From positions 1-7,282 of the forward strand of contig DLXM01000210.1 of assembly GCA_003448835.1 (NCBI GenBank): a DNA stretch of 7,282 bases. The letters run 5' to 3'. This document shows positions 6,139 through 7,282 of this stretch, in pieces; position 1 is the first letter of the stretch; each line of letters opens with the position of its first letter. A model generated the notes under the pieces. That model searched no databases. It was not told where the DNA came from and saw only the letters and a program-made list of their open reading frames with translations. Position numbers and translations under genes: made by a program. The stretch comes from Bacteroidota bacterium. GTDB taxonomy: Bacteria > Bacteroidota > Rhodothermia > Balneolales > HLUCCA01.

Positions 6139-7282
6139 ATGCGATTAATTTTACTTCTGGTAATTACCTTATTTACGAATGTGAGTTTCGCCCAACAGAC
6201 TGTGGCTGATATAAAGTCTTTCGAAAACGCACTCCAAATGTATGATAATGGGCAATTTCAGCAAGCTATAGTGTATTTTAGAAGTGATCAATCACCCGTT
6301 TCTCAATTATTTTTAGCCAAGTCTTATTTCGCTTTAGGCCAGAATTCAGAGGCCGAAATTATAGCTAAACGATTGTCAAATCTTCAGGATATTGAAATTC
6401 AACTAGAGGCCAATTATCTGCAGAGTCTCATATTCATTGGAAAGAAACAGTTTGTTGAAGCCATAAATTTGCTATCCCGGACACTTTTGTTATCCGAAAA
6501 TTATAACAATTCTATTCTACGTGATATTAGCGAGCTTCAGCATAAACTAATTGCCTATTTATCATTCAATCAGAGACTCACAGCAATTAGGTCTGTAGAT
6601 GATGAAAATATCCGCAATAAAATTGTACTCGATTATTATTCCGATTATCCACAAGCCCAAGCTACCAGATTACTCGAAGAATTGATGAGAATTGATTCTT
6701 CACTAAATTTATCAGGTCATCTGAGAAGAGCTTCCTCCCAAAAAATTAATGTCAATAACCGCTATAAAAGAGAATACCCAACAGGTAACATCATAAATAT
6801 GGGGGTTCTGCTTCCCTCCTTTGCCAGATCTGCAAATGACAAATCAGTATCTCGTGGTCTATATAACGGATTATTAATTTCGGTCGATGAATTTAACCGA
6901 ACTAATACTGACAGAAAAATCAAGTTACACTATCTCGATTCGGATGAAATAAAGAATAATCTTAGATCCGGATTACAACGAGCAATAGATGAATTAAATA
7001 TCGATGTGATTGTTGGCCCACTGTTTTCAGAACAAGTCGAAGATTTATCAACTTTTGTAGATCGATTGGCAATCCCATTTATAGCTCCACTAGCGAATAC
7101 ATTTGATATTTCAGGCGGACATGATTTTATTCTGCAGATAAATCCATCATTTGAATCCCGTGGTCGTCAAACAGCAAGAATTGCGATTAATTCACTTAAA
7201 CTGCATAATTTTGGTGTAATGACCGAGAAAGGGACACATGGCGAAACTGATGCCACTGCATTTGCAGAAGAAGTCACTAAAC
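6139..7282 (+). CDS. Exported TPR-like / type 1 periplasmic-binding-fold protein, partial (LpoA-like domain order)
   Basis: The frame is open from the ATG at 6139 to the window edge, giving 381 residues without a stop. Residues 1-18 are a signal peptide ('MRLILLLVITLFTNVSFA') with a likely signal peptidase I cut before QQ, so the protein should be periplasmic. Residues 25-200 are helical with TPR-like pairs, for example 'ALQMYDNGQFQQAIVYF' (31-47) and 'SYFALGQNSEAEIIAKRL' (62-79). From about 217 a type 1 periplasmic-binding fold begins: 'INMGVLLPSFA' (219-229), 'SRGLYNGLLISVDEFN' (238-253), 'DVIVGPLFSEQVEDL' (289-303) and 'AIPFIAPLAN' (311-320). These match the opening of branched-chain amino acid binding proteins. 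TPR followed by this fold is the order of LpoA, the activator of penicillin-binding protein 1A, but LpoA is a lipoprotein and this has no cysteine in the visible part. The ligand and role are unknown. No transporter permease is visible nearby. The start has no Shine-Dalgarno. Confidence 0.8.
   Translation, partial: MRLILLLVITLFTNVSFAQQTVADIKSFENALQMYDNGQFQQAIVYFRSDQSPVSQLFLAKSYFALGQNSEAEIIAKRLSNLQDIEIQLEANYLQSLIFIGKKQFVEAINLLSRTLLLSENYNNSILRDISELQHKLIAYLSFNQRLTAIRSVDDENIRNKIVLDYYSDYPQAQATRLLEELMRIDSSLNLSGHLRRASSQKINVNNRYKREYPTGNIINMGVLLPSFARSANDKSVSRGLYNGLLISVDEFNRTNTDRKIKLHYLDSDEIKNNLRSGLQRAIDELNIDVIVGPLFSEQVEDLSTFVDRLAIPFIAPLANTFDISGGHDFILQINPSFESRGRQTARIAINSLKLHNFGVMTEKGTHGETDATAFAEEVTK

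Noticed and set aside
1..7282. CRISPR arrays, tRNA or rRNA genes, insertion sequences, phage or defence genes
   Set aside because: No spaced direct repeats, cloverleaf sequences, transposase motifs or terminal inverted repeats were seen, and coding sequence fills nearly the whole window.

Overview
The window carries seven genes, all on the + strand, and reads as ordinary chromosomal housekeeping DNA from a Gram-negative-type bacterium. The coding sequence is moderately AT-rich. Nearly all starts lack a Shine-Dalgarno sequence, and an EF-P/acetyl-CoA carboxylase cluster sits next to an exported TPR/periplasmic-binding protein. This fits the Bacteroidota/Balneolota side of the FCB group. That placement is an inference from style and gene content, not a phylogenetic result.

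Layout: positions 1-219 hold the 3' end of a gene whose C-terminus resembles the last beta domain of GH13 (pullulanase-like) enzymes. Positions 247-1605 encode an 11-helix sodium:neurotransmitter-symporter (SNF) family transporter with a TTG start and the only strong Shine-Dalgarno in the window. A 90-base gap follows, with a weak terminator-like hairpin and a poor promoter candidate. Next comes a very tight run: efp (1696-2268), accB (2278-2766), accC (2772-4124), gcvH (4126-4506) and guaA (4519-6069), with gaps of 9, 5, 1 and 12 bases. A 69-base spacer with two overlapping, mutually exclusive inverted repeats leads to an exported protein (6139 to beyond the window end) that has TPR-like helices followed by a type 1 periplasmic-binding fold. 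This last gene is open to the window edge.

How they work together: AccB and AccC are the biotin carrier and biotin carboxylase of acetyl-CoA carboxylase, the first step of fatty acid synthesis. GcvH is a lipoyl carrier whose cofactor is made from octanoyl-ACP, a product of that pathway, and it shares the swinging-arm fold of AccB. The glycine cleavage system feeds one-carbon units to purine synthesis, and GuaA makes GMP. EF-P relieves ribosome stalling at proline runs. The cluster therefore looks like a growth-linked transcription unit. I see no clearly undescribed system; the best leads are the gcvH placement inside the acc cluster, the PBP-fold protein with an LpoA-like domain order but no lipobox, and the paired inverted repeats ahead of it.
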